DNA from: CAYUUR01 sp052034685
GTDB lineage: Bacteria > Patescibacteriota > Saccharimonadia > Saccharimonadales > CAYUUR01
Assembly (NCBI GenBank): GCA_052034685.1
Contig: JBPOIH010000006.1
Span: forward strand, 1 to 56,822
Direction of reading: 5' to 3'
DNA length: 56,822 nt
This document shows positions 43,516-51,289 of this stretch, piece after piece (within the stretch, counting starts at the first letter, position 1; every line of letters begins with the position of its first letter). A program made the translations under genes and the position numbers. The notes beneath the pieces were generated by a model. It was not told where the DNA came from. It saw only the letters and a list, made by a program, of their open reading frames with translations, and did no database searches.

Positions 43516-43578
43516 GGCGAGCGGTCTGCTGCTATGGCCCATTTCAGCCGCGATAACTAACGAGGAGAAATTAACAAA

Positions 43579-44892
43579 ATGAGAACCTTGAGCAAAGAAC
43601 TCTCCAGCCACATTGGCAAAAAAGCCACGATCCAAGGCTGGTTACACAAAAAGCGCTTGCTTGGCGGCCTGACTTTTATTGCTGTTCGTGATCGAAGTGG
43701 TCTAACGCAAGTCCTGATTGAAGATAAAAACGAAGTCGAAAAACTACGTGGTTTGCAGATTGGTACTGTTTTGGAAGTCAGCGGCACTGTGCTTGAAGAA
43801 GAGCGTGCTCCCGGCGGCGCAGAGATACACGACCCACACGTAACTGTACTTGTGCCTGTCACTGACGAACCGCCAATAGAAATCGACAAACCGATCAGTC
43901 ACAAGTCAGAGCATCTGGATACACTTTTTGAGTACCGAGTACTTAACATTCGGAATCTTCAAGAACAAAAGATTTTTAAGATTCGTTCCAGTCAAGTCCG
44001 CTACATTCGCGAATATCTACAGAACCATGAGTTTGTTGAGATAGATACCCCAAAGATCATTGCTGGGGCAACAGAAGGTGGTGCAGAGGTGTTCAAGCTT
44101 GATTACTTTGGACAAGAAGCAACGCTTGCGCAGAGTCCGCAATTCTACAAGCAGATTATGGTTGGCGCATATGAACGCGTATTTGAGATTGGTCACAGTT
44201 ATCGTGCCGAGCCAAGCGCGACGACACGACATCTTACCGAGCTGACCATGCTTGATATTGAGATGGGCTTTGTAAAAGATCACAATGAAGTGCTTGATCT
44301 TGTCGGTGCAGTCACCCAAGATGCGCTAAAGAGAACTTATGAAGAGCACGCCGCCGATCTTAAAACACTGAATGCGCCAGAATTGAAACTACCAGAAGAC
44401 GGCAAAGTGCCACGTTTCACTATTGCTGAGATCCATGAGATGTATACGAAGGCTACCAAAACCGACACGACAGACGAGAAGGATTTAACTCCAGACGAAG
44501 AGCGTTGGATCTGTGATTATGCCAGAAAGAAACTCGGCACTGATCTTGTGTACGCCGTAGAATTTCCTATCGAAGCAGCCAAGTTCTATCACAAGGTTGA
44601 CGAAGAAAAGGGCGTAGTTTTCTGGGGAGATTTGCTGTTCCGCGGCATAGAAATTGCAACCGTACCACTGCGTGAACACAACTATGAAAAGATGATTGCC
44701 CAAATGAAGGCAGCCGGACTTGACGTAGAGCACGACGGCTTTAAGTATTACTTGCAAGCGTTTAAGTACGGTCTTCCGCCACATGGTGGTTGCGGCTTTG
44801 GTATCGACCGATTGGCCGAAAAAACCATAGGCCTCAACAACGTCAAAGAAGCCACTCTCTTCCCGCGCGACATTAATCGTTTAACACCGTAA
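43579..44892 (+). CDS. aspS: Aspartyl-tRNA synthetase, archaeal type, probably non-discriminating
   Basis: 437 residues, the length of archaeal/AspRS2-type enzymes; bacterial AspRS is near 590 because of an inserted GAD domain that is absent here. OB-fold anticodon domain: KKATIQGWLHKKRLLGGLTF. Class II motifs: YIREYLQNHEFVEIDTPKII (1), FEIGHSYRAEPSATTRHLTE (2, with RAE), and GGCGFGIDRLAEKTIGLNNV (3). His follows GWL where discriminating archaeal enzymes have Trp, a mark of enzymes that also charge tRNA-Asn, which would need GatCAB elsewhere. AGGAG lies 11 bases before the ATG. Close kin to AsnRS, but the RGIEIATVPLREHNY context fits AspRS. Confidence 0.88.
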   Translation: MRTLSKELSSHIGKKATIQGWLHKKRLLGGLTFIAVRDRSGLTQVLIEDKNEVEKLRGLQIGTVLEVSGTVLEEERAPGGAEIHDPHVTVLVPVTDEPPIEIDKPISHKSEHLDTLFEYRVLNIRNLQEQKIFKIRSSQVRYIREYLQNHEFVEIDTPKIIAGATEGGAEVFKLDYFGQEATLAQSPQFYKQIMVGAYERVFEIGHSYRAEPSATTRHLTELTMLDIEMGFVKDHNEVLDLVGAVTQDALKRTYEEHAADLKTLNAPELKLPEDGKVPRFTIAEIHEMYTKATKTDTTDEKDLTPDEERWICDYARKKLGTDLVYAVEFPIEAAKFYHKVDEEKGVVFWGDLLFRGIEIATVPLREHNYEKMIAQMKAAGLDVEHDGFKYYLQAFKYGLPPHGGCGFGIDRLAEKTIGLNNVKEATLFPRDINRLTP

Positions 44893-44980
44893 CATACCTC
44901 AACCCCATTTCTTAGGTAACCATTACTAGCATCGTCTAGGGGTGTGTGGCAGAATGTTCTCTAAGTAATGGAGAACTTGT

Positions 44981-45757
44981 GTGAACCGCGAACAACTTGA
45001 AATGCAATTAGCCGAACAATCAGACATGGAGCGTATACAGAAAGAAGTCGTCGCGCCATTAAATGAACAGGCTGGGCACATCGAACAAAGACTAAAGGCC
45101 ACTGAAAAGGTGCTTGAGTCACTTTTTGAGGAATATGCTGGCGAGCCAAGACAATCCAGGAATGCCGATGCTACTGTTACGACTATTAACCGTATCAAAT
45201 TATTTGCGGTCAATGACCCGTATTTAGGTGAAGGTGCGGCCTATGTGAAGCCTCATAGGTACCATACGAAATTCCAGGCTGTTTGGTATGATCTGGTCTA
45301 CTCAAGTGTGCACCCAGGGCAGCAGCCGGAGAGCGTGCCGTTGGGCTTCACAACCTCACGAGACGGCGTTAATAGGAACATGCAGGCTGGAACCAACACG
45401 GAGCTTTCCGTAGGCGTGAATAAACTCCATTCATATATCTTGGAACCCCCGAGAAAGATTGAGTTTTTTAGAAACGGTTATTTGCCTAAACGCATGGCAG
45501 AGGTAGAAGCTTTTGAATCAGGGGTAGAAATGATTGTTACTGCGATCCAGGATGAGGAGCTCAATCCGCACGCTCGGCAAAGTCGTGAACGTGCTGAGGC
45601 TGCCGCAGCTGCACATCGTGCCGCAGAACTCGCACAGGACGTATCAGGAACATTCGTACCTACGAGTGCTTTACCGCCTGAAACGGTGAGCACACGGGTG
45701 ATACCGGTGAGCGGTCTAACAGCGTTGATACATCGTCGCTCGACAAAGCGCCGCTAA
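44981..45757 (+). CDS. Unknown soluble protein
   Basis: 258 residues from a GTG with GGAGA nine bases upstream. Not recognised. Residues about 1-55 form a charged coiled-coil-like helix (EQLEMQLAEQSDMERIQKEV). The middle part (about 65-175) is mixed, with YVKPHRYHTKFQAVWYDLVY and PLGFTTSRDGVNRNMQAGTN. The end is Ala/Glu-rich helix (RAEAAAAAHRAAELAQDVSG), then a basic tail (HRRSTKRR). No signal peptide or membrane helix. GTTCTC (44956-44961) and GAGAAC (44971-44976) form an inverted repeat whose 3' arm contains the SD. Downstream genes encode membrane-anchored proteins. Confidence 0.7.
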   Translation: MNREQLEMQLAEQSDMERIQKEVVAPLNEQAGHIEQRLKATEKVLESLFEEYAGEPRQSRNADATVTTINRIKLFAVNDPYLGEGAAYVKPHRYHTKFQAVWYDLVYSSVHPGQQPESVPLGFTTSRDGVNRNMQAGTNTELSVGVNKLHSYILEPPRKIEFFRNGYLPKRMAEVEAFESGVEMIVTAIQDEELNPHARQSRERAEAAAAAHRAAELAQDVSGTFVPTSALPPETVSTRVIPVSGLTALIHRRSTKRR

Positions 45758-45777
45758 CTCGCTAGAGTATAAGCACG

Positions 45778-46140
45778 ATGCTAGATCAGGGAGCCTACTC
45801 ACAACAAACGGGGGGAGCGACACAGACAACTAATCCGCAGTCTGTGCCTTCTTCTAATTTACAACCGCAAGAGAACGGCTTGCAGGGTCCAACTTCTCAG
45901 GTGCTTGGTGCGGCCACCTTCTTGGAGCAATCAAGTACTGCAGCCATATCAGTCGACGGCCAACAAGTTAATAACGAGATTACTGAGCTTAAGACAAACC
46001 AAACTTTGCCTGGCGATTCACTGACTTCTGCTGTTGCCGGCCGTGAGTTCTTTGTGGTTGGTGCTGTTATGATAGTCATTGGCGTCTTAGCATATGTGTT
46101 GTCGAAACAAATAATGCGTGACCACCAAGACGCTGCCTAA
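45778..46140 (+). CDS. Tail-anchored membrane protein, unknown
   Basis: 120 residues. The first 85 residues are polar, rich in Gln, Asn, Ser and Thr (GAYSQQTGGATQTTNPQSVP), without cysteine and probably disordered. One hydrophobic helix near the C-terminus (EFFVVGAVMIVIGVLAYVLS, about 91-110) is followed by a short basic-acidic tail (KQIMRDHQDAA). The long part faces either side. TAGAGT nine bases before the ATG could be its -10. It is followed within 35 bases by the 648-residue membrane protein. No family recognised. Confidence 0.65.
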   Translation: MLDQGAYSQQTGGATQTTNPQSVPSSNLQPQENGLQGPTSQVLGAATFLEQSSTAAISVDGQQVNNEITELKTNQTLPGDSLTSAVAGREFFVVGAVMIVIGVLAYVLSKQIMRDHQDAA

Positions 46141-46156
46141 AGTCCATATGGTTTTC

Positions 46157-46165
46157 TGATACACT
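46157..46165 (+). promoter_or_regulatory. Extended -10 promoter, predicted leaderless start
   Basis: TGA-TACACT ends nine bases before the ATG at 46175. No Shine-Dalgarno sequence is present. Confidence 0.6.
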
Positions 46166-46174
46166 AAACATACA

Positions 46175-48121
46175 ATGACAGACAAAAAAACACCCAAAAA
46201 CACCTCTGACGAACAAATTTCACCCCAGGTCGAGGAGTTGATGGGCCCAACGCCAGAAACGGCATTGCCGCAATCGACACGCGCAAACATGGAGCCGGCT
46301 AGTGCGCCCATAATCCCTGATGATAAGTTTCCCAAGGAGGTTTTTGACCAGCCGAATAGTGAACCAGACAGCCAGCCCGCACAAGCAATCGTAGACACAG
46401 AATCTTCGTCTTCTGATCCAGAGGACCCGGCAGTTGAAGAAGCAGTCAGTGACATTGTACGCGAGGAGAGCGACACAGTACTTGCTAAAGAAGATGAAGA
46501 CTTAGGTAAGGCCTTTGTTCCAGTGGTAGCGCCACACGGCTTTTTTGCAAAGCTAAAAAACCTTGTTAAGCGTTGGTGGTCAAATCCAAAAGCCCGTTGG
46601 GCAACGCTCGCAGGTATAGTCGTAGGACTGCTCATTATTTTTGCCGTACCTGCATCACGTTATTTCGTGCTTAATACCGTTGGTGTACGGGCCGCTGTGC
46701 AAATGATTGTTTTAGATGAAGGAACGCAGCAGCCACTCAAAAATGTCCAGGTTAGCATTGATGGTAAATCGGCTGAAACTGACACTGAAGGCAAAGTTCG
46801 TGTGGCAGGAGTGAAACTCGGGAACAATAATCTGCATATCGAGAAAGTTGCCTTTGCACCTTATGACCGAACGGTCACCTTAGGTTGGGGAAGTAATCCG
46901 CTTGGCGACATCGCCCTCAAACCAACCGGCGCACAATACACCTTTAATGTGAAGGAATACTTATCAGAGAAGCCACTGAGTAAGGTAGAAGCAATCAGTG
47001 GCCTAGCAAGTGCGGTAGCTAATGAACAGGGTGAGATCGTACTAACGGTTGACGTGAAGGACGAAGATCGGCTTGACGTGACCCTTACTAAAGAAAACTA
47101 CCGGAGTGAAAAGCGCACCATTGCAACTAAAAACAAGGACGCTCAGAAGGTCTCCATGGTGCCTGCCAAAAAACACGTTTTTGTGTCAAAGCGTTCTGGC
47201 AAATTTGACCTGTATAAAATCGATGTTGATGGCAAAAACGAAGAGTTGTTGTTGCCAGGTAGTGGCACGGAGCGTGATGACATCGTGCTTGCACCGCATG
47301 CCAGTCAATCTGTCGTTGCCATTGTATCAACACGCGAGAATCAGCGTAATGACAATGGTTTTTTGCTCAGCAACTTACAAACGGTTGACGTAGAAACAGG
47401 CGAAAACACCGAAGTAGCAACTTCAGAACGTGTGCAGATTGTTGACTGGGTCGGTGACAGGTTGGTCTATGTGCAGATTGACGAAGGCGTCAGCGCTAAT
47501 AGTCCTCGACGCCATCGTTTGATGTCATATGACTATAAAAAGAACGAATCAAAAGAACTCGCTACGAGTAACTACTTCAATGATGTTATGGTCGCCAAAA
47601 ACTCTGTTTACTACGCGCCATCGAGCGCCAACCAGAAGGGCAAGGCCTACTTCTATCGCATTAATCCTGATGGCACAGGCCAGCAGGTAGTGCTCGACAA
47701 AGAAGTTTGGAACATCTTCCGCGTTGACTATGAAAAACTGAACCTTGCAGTCGGTCAGGCGTGGTATGAATACACCTTAGGAGATGGGGCAGCCACACAG
47801 CTTGATGGCGCACCGGGCGACCCAAAGAACAAGCTGTTTCGTGATGATGCCGACAAAAAGCGCAGCCTATGGGTTGATCAGCGCGACGGCAAAGGTGTCC
47901 TGCTTTCCTACGACACAACAACCAAGCAAGACAAGATCGTTAAAACACAGAGCGGTCTCCGTAACCCTATTAATTGGCTACAAGGTGACTACACAATCTA
48001 CCGAATCAATACAGACCAGGAAACGGCCGACTATGTGCTAAATCTTGCGGGTGGTCAGCCGCGCAAAATTCAAGACGTAACTAACACTGGTGGTATTGAT
48101 CGCTGGTATTATTACCAGTAG
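46175..48121 (+). CDS. Single-pass membrane protein with carboxypeptidase-regulatory-like and beta-propeller domains
   Basis: 648 residues. The first 140 residues are acidic and disordered-looking (Glu, Asp, Pro, Ser-rich). One membrane helix follows at about 145-163 (ATLAGIVVGLLIIFAVPASR). Outside come two beta-sandwich repeats like carboxypeptidase-regulatory/PEGA domains (MIVLDEGTQQPLKNVQVSID with TDTEGKVRVAGVKLG; then FNVKEYLSEKPLSKVEAISG with VANEQGEIVLTV). Residues about 320-648 are a propeller of TolB/WD40-like blades (FVSKRSGKFDLYKIDVDGKN; VYYAPSSANQKGKAYFYRIN). No catalytic site visible. It may bind glycans or proteins at the surface. Confidence 0.75.
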   Translation: MTDKKTPKNTSDEQISPQVEELMGPTPETALPQSTRANMEPASAPIIPDDKFPKEVFDQPNSEPDSQPAQAIVDTESSSSDPEDPAVEEAVSDIVREESDTVLAKEDEDLGKAFVPVVAPHGFFAKLKNLVKRWWSNPKARWATLAGIVVGLLIIFAVPASRYFVLNTVGVRAAVQMIVLDEGTQQPLKNVQVSIDGKSAETDTEGKVRVAGVKLGNNNLHIEKVAFAPYDRTVTLGWGSNPLGDIALKPTGAQYTFNVKEYLSEKPLSKVEAISGLASAVANEQGEIVLTVDVKDEDRLDVTLTKENYRSEKRTIATKNKDAQKVSMVPAKKHVFVSKRSGKFDLYKIDVDGKNEELLLPGSGTERDDIVLAPHASQSVVAIVSTRENQRNDNGFLLSNLQTVDVETGENTEVATSERVQIVDWVGDRLVYVQIDEGVSANSPRRHRLMSYDYKKNESKELATSNYFNDVMVAKNSVYYAPSSANQKGKAYFYRINPDGTGQQVVLDKEVWNIFRVDYEKLNLAVGQAWYEYTLGDGAATQLDGAPGDPKNKLFRDDADKKRSLWVDQRDGKGVLLSYDTTTKQDKIVKTQSGLRNPINWLQGDYTIYRINTDQETADYVLNLAGGQPRKIQDVTNTGGIDRWYYYQ

Positions 48122-48130
48122 CCAAACATT

Positions 48131-48139
48131 TGTTATGAT
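48131..48139 (+). promoter_or_regulatory. Extended -10 promoter, predicted leaderless start
   Basis: TGT-TATGAT ends six bases before the ATG at 48146, which puts the mRNA start on the start codon. Confidence 0.6.
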
Positions 48140-48145
48140 GTACTC

Positions 48146-48418
48146 ATGCAACGAGGCCTTAACAAACACTGGCATGTCGTTTCTAAAGTAACCGACGACA
48201 CAAAACACGAGATACTTGAACGGCTTTTTAAGTTTCCCAACTTTACGGAAGCGCTACAGTTTGCCAACAAAGTTGGCGCCATTGCTGAGGAACAACAGCA
48301 TCATCCCGAGATTACCCTGCGCTGGGGTGAAGTATTAGTTTTGACATGGACACATAGTGAACTGGCAATAACCGACAAGGATGTGGCTTTAGCCAAAGCA
48401 ATTGATGCAATCAGCTGA
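48146..48418 (+). CDS. Pterin-4a-carbinolamine dehydratase family
   Basis: 90 residues, the family's usual size. The active-site signature is present: AIAEEQQHHPEITLRWGEVL (H-H-P-x-x-x-x-x-x) and VLTWTHSELAITDKDVALAK, matching the H-x-x-G-x-T-x-x-D-x-x-L-A box with S replacing G. Known role: dehydrates 4a-hydroxy-tetrahydrobiopterin or assists molybdopterin metabolism. No aromatic amino acid hydroxylase is in this window, so its use here is unclear. It overlaps the start of the glycosylase gene by 14 bases. Confidence 0.9.
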   Translation: MQRGLNKHWHVVSKVTDDTKHEILERLFKFPNFTEALQFANKVGAIAEEQQHHPEITLRWGEVLVLTWTHSELAITDKDVALAKAIDAIS

Positions 48419-49223
48419 CCAAAAACTCTTTCTAGAGACACTATGGAATTACTATGATGCACATGGTCGCGATCTTCCTTGGCGACATGCCGAGCAAGAT
48501 GGCAGGTTTGATGCCTACAAGATTATGGTCTCAGAGTTTATGTTGCAACAAACACAAGTAGGTCGGGTTATCCCAAAGTATCAGCAGTTCCTACAAGCCT
48601 TTCCTGTAGTCAGCGACCTTGCCGCGGCATCGCTTGCAGATGTATTACGCGCCTGGAATGGTCTCGGCTATAATCGGCGCGCAAAGTTTATTCATGAATC
48701 TGCGAAAACCATCTCACGACAGCACGATGGAAAGGTGCCGGTAGATATCGATCAACTGAAGCTTTTGCCAGGCATTGGCCACAATACGGCGGCTGCTATT
48801 TTGGCGTATGCTGACAATCAAGCCGTCGCGTTTATAGAGACCAATATACGAACAGTCTATATCCACCATTTTTTCTCAGAAGCAGACGGTGTTACTGATG
48901 CTGAAATTCTAGGCTATCTCAATGAGACACTAGACCACGAACACCCACGAGAGTTTTACTGGGCACTCATGGATTACGGCAGTCACCTTAAAGCGACACA
49001 GGGAAATAGTGCTCGACGCAGTAAATCATATAGCAAACAAACTACCTTTGCAGGTTCAAAACGGCAAGTACGCGGCCAAGTCATAAGAGAACTGCTCGAG
49101 AAACCACAATCAATCATACATCTACAATCTGCTATCCCTGATGAACGACTCAGCACTATTGTCGACGACCTATGTTCTGAAGGTATCGTAGTCCTAGAGA
49201 AACAACAGTATCGTTTAGCATGA
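48405..49223 (+). CDS. MutY-like adenine glycosylase lacking the Fe-S cluster, with winged-helix tail
   Basis: 272 residues. HhH-GPD glycosylase fold: YKIMVSEFMLQQTQVGRVIP contains the catalytic Glu of MutY (SExMLQQTQV), VLRAWNGLGYNRRAKFIHES and LKLLPGIGHNTAAAILAYAD form the helix-hairpin-helix, and WALMDYGSHLKATQ holds the Asp of MDxG. MutY normally has four cysteines after this point for [4Fe-4S]; only Ser, Asn and Lys are here and the protein has a single Cys. The C-terminal NUDIX-like 8-oxoG domain is replaced by about 50 residues resembling a winged helix (VRGQVIRELLEKPQSI; LSTIVDDLCSEGIVVLEKQQ). Repair of A:8-oxoG or another mismatch is inferred. ATG at 48405 follows a TTG at 48402. Confidence 0.82.
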   Translation: MQSADQKLFLETLWNYYDAHGRDLPWRHAEQDGRFDAYKIMVSEFMLQQTQVGRVIPKYQQFLQAFPVVSDLAAASLADVLRAWNGLGYNRRAKFIHESAKTISRQHDGKVPVDIDQLKLLPGIGHNTAAAILAYADNQAVAFIETNIRTVYIHHFFSEADGVTDAEILGYLNETLDHEHPREFYWALMDYGSHLKATQGNSARRSKSYSKQTTFAGSKRQVRGQVIRELLEKPQSIIHLQSAIPDERLSTIVDDLCSEGIVVLEKQQYRLA

Positions 49224-49231
49224 GCGTGTTG

Positions 49232-49240
49232 TGCTACAAT
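49232..49240 (+). promoter_or_regulatory. Extended -10 promoter, near-leaderless start
   Basis: TGC-TACAAT ends eleven bases before the ATG at 49252. A start seven bases downstream leaves about four untranslated bases and no Shine-Dalgarno. Confidence 0.55.
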
Positions 49241-49251
49241 GCACGTATAGT

Positions 49252-49896
49252 ATGAAAAAACTTGCTACAATCTGCTTTGCTTTTGTAATAATGATGTCAT
49301 CGACTGTTGGCATGGTAGGTGCGGAAACTACAACCGAAACAACCGTCAAGAAAACGCCAGCCCAGATACTCGCCGAAAAAGAAGCATTGATAAAAGAGCG
49401 AATTGCCGAGAAGAAACGAGCGCTTGAAGAGAAGATTACCGCGGCACAAACTGCTCGTATCAAGCAGCGCTGTCAGGCAGCTCAAACAATCCTAAAGAAA
49501 GTTGAAACGCGCGTCACGGAACGAACAAAAATTCATCAAACGCGCTACGCAGGCCTGGTTGATAAATTAACCAGTATCTCCGAGCGTTTACAGGCGCAGG
49601 GAGTTGATACTGCTAAGCTTGATAGTCAGATTGTGGTTCTCAAAGATAAGATTGCCGGCTACGATGCGGCGACAACCGCATATAGTTCAGCGCTTGAGAC
49701 AACGCGCGGTTTGAATTGCCAATCTGACCCGAGCGAATTCAAGGCTTCTTTGGAGACCTTGCGCGAACAACGCGCCGATGTAGTGAAAAGCGTTAAAGAC
49801 ATTCGGACATACGTAATCGAGACGATTAAGCCGGTGCTCAAAGATATAATTACTGCACTCAAAGAGCAAACTAATAAAACCGAAGGGTCAAACTAG
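49252..49896 (+). CDS. Secreted coiled-coil protein, unknown
   Basis: 214 residues from the ATG at 49252; a frame open back to a GTG at 49231 would begin inside the promoter. A signal peptide is clear (KKLATICFAFVIMMSSTVGM, cut after VGA near 24). The mature part is almost all helix, rich in Lys, Glu, Ala and Thr, with heptad-like stretches (LAEKEALIKERIAEKKRALE; LDSQIVVLKDKIAGYDAATT). Two cysteines lie at about 65 and 140. It looks like an extended coiled-coil on the outer side. The next gene starts on its stop (TAGTG), so the two are coupled. No family is recognised. Confidence 0.75.
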   Translation: MKKLATICFAFVIMMSSTVGMVGAETTTETTVKKTPAQILAEKEALIKERIAEKKRALEEKITAAQTARIKQRCQAAQTILKKVETRVTERTKIHQTRYAGLVDKLTSISERLQAQGVDTAKLDSQIVVLKDKIAGYDAATTAYSSALETTRGLNCQSDPSEFKASLETLREQRADVVKSVKDIRTYVIETIKPVLKDIITALKEQTNKTEGSN

Positions 49897-50372
49897 TGGA
49901 TACTAACGAAAAACCAGAGCTTGAAACGCCTGTTACAAAAACCGCACCACCCGTCATGGATATTCGAGCTCCCCGACCTGCTGTTGCTGACATAGACCAT
50001 CAAGTAACTGAGCATGGCACACCAGATCCAGTAGCAGAAACGCTCCCAGTTAGTGAACCCCCGACAAACGAATCTGCTCCGCAAGAGGCATCAAAAACCA
50101 AGAAACCATGGGTGTTAATTATCATAACGCTGGTTGTTATCGTTGCTATAGCTGTTGGTGCGTGGTTCGTTATGGTGCAGCCCGAAGACACAGACAATAC
50201 GCTTCCAGCAACATCAACTATGAGCACAAACCAATCGGCAGAGACGACAACACCTGTTAACGGTACTGACGTTTCTGAAGTTGCAAATGAACTTGAGACA
50301 GAAGTAAAAGCTATTGATGAAACGGCGGATTATGCAGAATCGGCCGTTAGTGATCAGTCGCTTGGCTTATAG
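49896..50372 (+). CDS. Single-pass membrane protein with disordered ends, unknown
   Basis: 158 residues from a GTG that shares its G with the upstream TAG. The first 65 residues are Pro, Glu and Thr-rich and likely disordered (PVTKTAPPVMDIRAPRPAVA). A strong membrane helix lies at about 70-92 (WVLIIITLVVIVAIAVGAWF). The remaining outer part is acidic, Thr/Ser-rich, ending in a helix (EVANELETEVKAIDETADYA). No motif known to me. It is coupled to the secreted coiled-coil protein upstream, and the pair may form a surface unit. Tail to tail with mscS, 13 bases apart. Confidence 0.7.
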   Translation: MDTNEKPELETPVTKTAPPVMDIRAPRPAVADIDHQVTEHGTPDPVAETLPVSEPPTNESAPQEASKTKKPWVLIIITLVVIVAIAVGAWFVMVQPEDTDNTLPATSTMSTNQSAETTTPVNGTDVSEVANELETEVKAIDETADYAESAVSDQSLGL

Positions 50373-50385
50373 CGTATTGCGTTGT

Positions 50386-51273
50386 CTACTTCCGTTTTGA
50401 TGGCGCGACATGTACATGTTGCGTTTGAATAAGGCTAATACCCTCTTTGTCAAAGGCCTTTCGTAGCATTCGGTAGAACTCACCTTTGACTTCCCATTGT
50501 TCGCCGTCGACAACCTTACCGAGCACTTTTACAATCATGCCATTCGTCACAAATCCATCAACCCTGCTGAAGTTTGGCGCTTCAATAATGCTTTTGTGGA
50601 ACTTCTCCTTGCCGGTAAGTTCTTGCCCTACTTGGTTAATAATCCGTTCAACTTTTGCGATGTCTGTGTCGGCCGGGACGATAACATCCTCGTTGATACG
50701 ACTAAAGCCACTCGTCATGTTAGTAGTAACAACGATAGATCCATTGGGTACGTGATGAACATTGCCATCAAGATCACGCAGGATAGTTGTACGGATGGTT
50801 ATAGCTTCAACCGTGCCGCTCTCAGTGCCGATACGGATAACGTCGCCAATTCTATACTGATTCTCCGAAATGATAAAAATACCGGTCACTAAATCTTTAA
50901 TAAGGCTCTGAGCGCCAAAACCAAGCGCGATACCAACCACACCTGCGCTGGCAACAAGCGGACCGGTGTCTATGCCGATCTCGTTAATTATCATGATGGC
51001 TGCTACAAACCAGGTGCCAACCCGTACGATAGCGCTGACGAGTCCGTCGAGCGTTTGGATGCGCTTCTTGCGATCACGTTCGGTAGGGTAGAGGTCTTTT
51101 CTGATGGTACGCTGCAAAAAACGGCCGATAAGCAATGTAATGACGCGTCGTACTACATAGGCAACGAGTAGGATAACCAGGATATTGAAGGCATGGGCAC
51201 TAAACCAGGCTGATACGGTATCGCCAATTTCATCGAGCTTTTTAGATATGTCTGTTGCTGCTTGTTCCCACAT
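50386..51273 (-). CDS. mscS: Mechanosensitive channel of small conductance (MscS family)
   Basis: 295 residues, close to the 286 of E. coli MscS. Three N-terminal membrane helices, the third pore-lining one recognisable as GPLVASAGVVGIALGFGAQS with the small-residue Ala/Gly pattern, followed by LIKDLVTGIFIISENQYRIG and DVIRIGTESGTVEAITIRTT, the start of the beta domain. HVPNGSIVVTTNMTSGFSRI is a strong family mark. It opens on membrane tension to release solutes after osmotic downshock. It shares a 21-base divergent promoter gap with tsaC. Confidence 0.94.
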   Translation of the reverse strand: MWEQAATDISKKLDEIGDTVSAWFSAHAFNILVILLVAYVVRRVITLLIGRFLQRTIRKDLYPTERDRKKRIQTLDGLVSAIVRVGTWFVAAIMIINEIGIDTGPLVASAGVVGIALGFGAQSLIKDLVTGIFIISENQYRIGDVIRIGTESGTVEAITIRTTILRDLDGNVHHVPNGSIVVTTNMTSGFSRINEDVIVPADTDIAKVERIINQVGQELTGKEKFHKSIIEAPNFSRVDGFVTNGMIVKVLGKVVDGEQWEVKGEFYRMLRKAFDKEGISLIQTQHVHVAPSKRK

Positions 51274-51276
51274 TGA

Positions 51277-51289
51277 TGGTAGTATAGCA
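51277..51289. promoter_or_regulatory. Two face-to-face extended -10 promoters on the same bases (mscS / tsaC)
   Basis: Plus: TGG-TAGTAT (51277-51285), nine bases before the ATG at 51295. Minus: TGC-TATACT (51281-51289), seven bases before the ATG at 51273. The hexamers overlap by five bases within a 21-base gap. Both predict leaderless mRNAs, and polymerase cannot occupy both at once. Confidence 0.65.

Noticed and set aside
46087..46635. 182-codon open frame on the minus strand opposite the 648-residue protein
   Set aside because: It is antisense to a disordered acidic coding part with biased codons, which often leaves the opposite frame open; the product is low-complexity.
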